Below, piece by piece: positions 4,936-6,053 of a stretch of DNA of 6,053 nucleotides; position 1 is the stretch's first letter; every line of letters begins with the position of its first letter. The DNA comes from DASPKW01 sp038244055 (GTDB lineage Bacteria; Planctomycetota; Phycisphaerae; Tepidisphaerales; Tepidisphaeraceae). The notes under the pieces were generated by a model. That model made no database searches. It was not told the DNA's origin and worked only from the letters and a program-made list of their open reading frames with translations. Both the position numbers and the translations under genes were made by a program. The stretch is from contig JBBRTW010000445.1 of the NCBI GenBank assembly GCA_038244055.1, forward strand, positions 1 through 6,053, written 5' to 3'.

Positions 4936-6053
4936 ATGATCCCGGTGCGCGAGTTCCTTCGAATACTGATGTCCGGCCTGGCAACAGGAGCCGCCTGCGC
5001 CCTGCTTCGCCGGCGCAACAAAAGCCTCAGCACACCCCTTTTCGCCGCCATTCCCTCCACCCCTGGCATCCCCTCTTCCGCGGGTATTCAATCCACCGCA
5101 AACGATTTAGTCGCCCATTCCGTCTCCACACCCGACCCCCGCCGCGCCGGCCGAGGCGCTCCCGCCAGCCGCCGACCGCGCCTGCCCCTGATGCTCGACA
5201 TCCCCCGCGGCCACGAAACCGCGCCGGCCGACCCTCCCATGGCCGATCCCGACCCCTCGGCCGAAGAACTCATCGCCGGCCCCAATCCCTTCGCGCTTCC
5301 AATCGATCAACAACAATCAGGTCCGGCGACACTCCCCGGCACCCCACCCGCAATCGCGCCCGCCGACCCCCTCATCCGCCGCCCCGAAGCCATCGACATT
5401 CCCTGGTCCGCGCCTCACGACCCCGATGGCCCGGTGCTGGTGCATCGCCGGCTGATCCCCCTCTCCCCCGCCCGCCCGGCCATGGATGTCCTCATCGCCC
5501 GCTCGGCGGATGCGCTTCCCTGCGGTTTTGTCGCCCCCACGGAGATCGCCGTCTGCATTGTCGACGGCCTTTCGGATGAGTTGTCCCTCTCTACAGATGA
5601 TGCCCATGCCGCGAGCACCCGAGCCAGCAACACCACTCCCCTCGCTGAAACACTTGATGCGCCCGCCCCCACCGCCGCCCCAATGGACGAATTGCCCCAT
5701 TCGTTCGCCCCGCAGCAGCCGACGATCGACACGCTCCCACCCGTTGCCACAATTCCCTTCCCCAACCCCACTCCGCCATTCGCCGCTACCCATGACATCA
5801 CCCCGCAGCCCTCATACACTTACTCTGTCATGACCCCACTCTCCGAAGATGATCTCGCGCTGGAACTGGCCTCTTCCGTCACGCAGGCCCCGGATGAGCC
5901 TGAATCCATCGCGCCTGAAACTTACATCGAGCTTCCCATCTTTGAACTCCCGCCCATTGAGATTCCCTGCGACATCGCCGTCTCGCTCCCCGCCCCATCC
6001 GCCAAGCTGGCCACGGTCGAACCCTCTGAAGTCGCCGCCACACTCAAATCCCC
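4936..6053 (+). CDS. Hypothetical Pro/Ala-rich, probably disordered protein with hydrophobic N-terminus (3' end outside window)
   Basis: An open frame of 372 codons runs from ATG 4936 to the right edge without a stop, using the C-ending codons (GCC, CCC, ATC, GAC) expected of a real gene here. The alternative frames in this stretch give Arg/Pro-rich strings that look like shadows. The N-terminus has a short hydrophobic run (about residues 10-24, ILMSGLATGAACALL) followed by RRRNK, which could be a weak membrane anchor with the rest in the cytoplasm; a lipobox reading (GAAC) is poor. The remainder is rich in Pro, Ala, Asp and Thr, with no domain I recognise. It includes an acidic, Pro-punctuated stretch IELPIFELPPIEIP at 331-344. 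The start is uncertain: the purine-rich GGGAGAGG lies directly against the ATG, but nine bases before an in-frame GTG at 4945, which may be the true start. Function unknown. Confidence 0.72.
   Translation, partial: MIPVREFLRILMSGLATGAACALLRRRNKSLSTPLFAAIPSTPGIPSSAGIQSTANDLVAHSVSTPDPRRAGRGAPASRRPRLPLMLDIPRGHETAPADPPMADPDPSAEELIAGPNPFALPIDQQQSGPATLPGTPPAIAPADPLIRRPEAIDIPWSAPHDPDGPVLVHRRLIPLSPARPAMDVLIARSADALPCGFVAPTEIAVCIVDGLSDELSLSTDDAHAASTRASNTTPLAETLDAPAPTAAPMDELPHSFAPQQPTIDTLPPVATIPFPNPTPPFAATHDITPQPSYTYSVMTPLSEDDLALELASSVTQAPDEPESIAPETYIELPIFELPPIEIPCDIAVSLPAPSAKLATVEPSEVAATLKS

Noticed and set aside
4926..5579. A 217-codon plus-strand frame, Arg/Pro-rich
   Set aside because: It overlaps the 4936 frame out of phase. 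Its Arg/Pro/His-rich composition is typical of a shifted reading of C-ending codons, whereas the 4936 frame stays open to the window edge.
5317..5793. Minus-strand Gly-rich open frame of 158 codons
   Set aside because: It is antisense to the long plus-strand gene and looks like a compositional shadow, with no domain features.

Overview
This GC-rich bacterial window carries four protein genes. Two lie on the minus strand and two on the plus strand. There are no RNA genes, CRISPR arrays or transposase genes that I can see. The gene content (a secreted CehA/McbA-type PHP metallohydrolase, a DUF4303/beta-propeller fusion, a peptidase C26 amidotransferase and a Pro/Ala-rich disordered protein) would fit an environmental bacterium with a large genome, such as a planctomycete or similar phylum. 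That placement is a guess from gene content and composition, since no marker gene is present.

Layout: 1-2063 (minus) is an exported PHP-domain metallohydrolase whose C-terminal end runs off the left edge. Its start codon sits six bases from a perfect TATAAT box, which suggests a leaderless transcript. The 2064-2270 gap holds a structured repeat (copy A: a 17-bp inverted repeat with one mismatch plus a G-quadruplex motif) and a hairpin just after the stop of the next gene. 2271-3794 (minus) is a cytoplasmic-looking DUF4303 domain fused to a WD40-like beta-propeller. Its codon use is more mixed than that of its neighbours. The 3795-4068 gap separates it from a divergent gene and holds a second, inverted and partly degraded copy of the same repeat (copy B), so the fusion gene is bracketed by inverted repeat copies. 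4069-4830 (plus) is a gamma-glutamyl-GABA hydrolase-like class I amidotransferase with an intact catalytic triad. 4831-4935 holds two small GC hairpins. 4936 to the right edge (plus) is a Pro/Ala-rich, probably disordered protein with a short hydrophobic N-terminus.

Nothing links the four genes into one pathway. They are on different strands, are spaced by 105-274 bases, and at least two appear to have their own promoters. The most interesting items are the DUF4303-propeller fusion with its flanking inverted repeats, the leaderless-type promoter, the structure-rich repeat, and a change in strand composition near 4830-4940.
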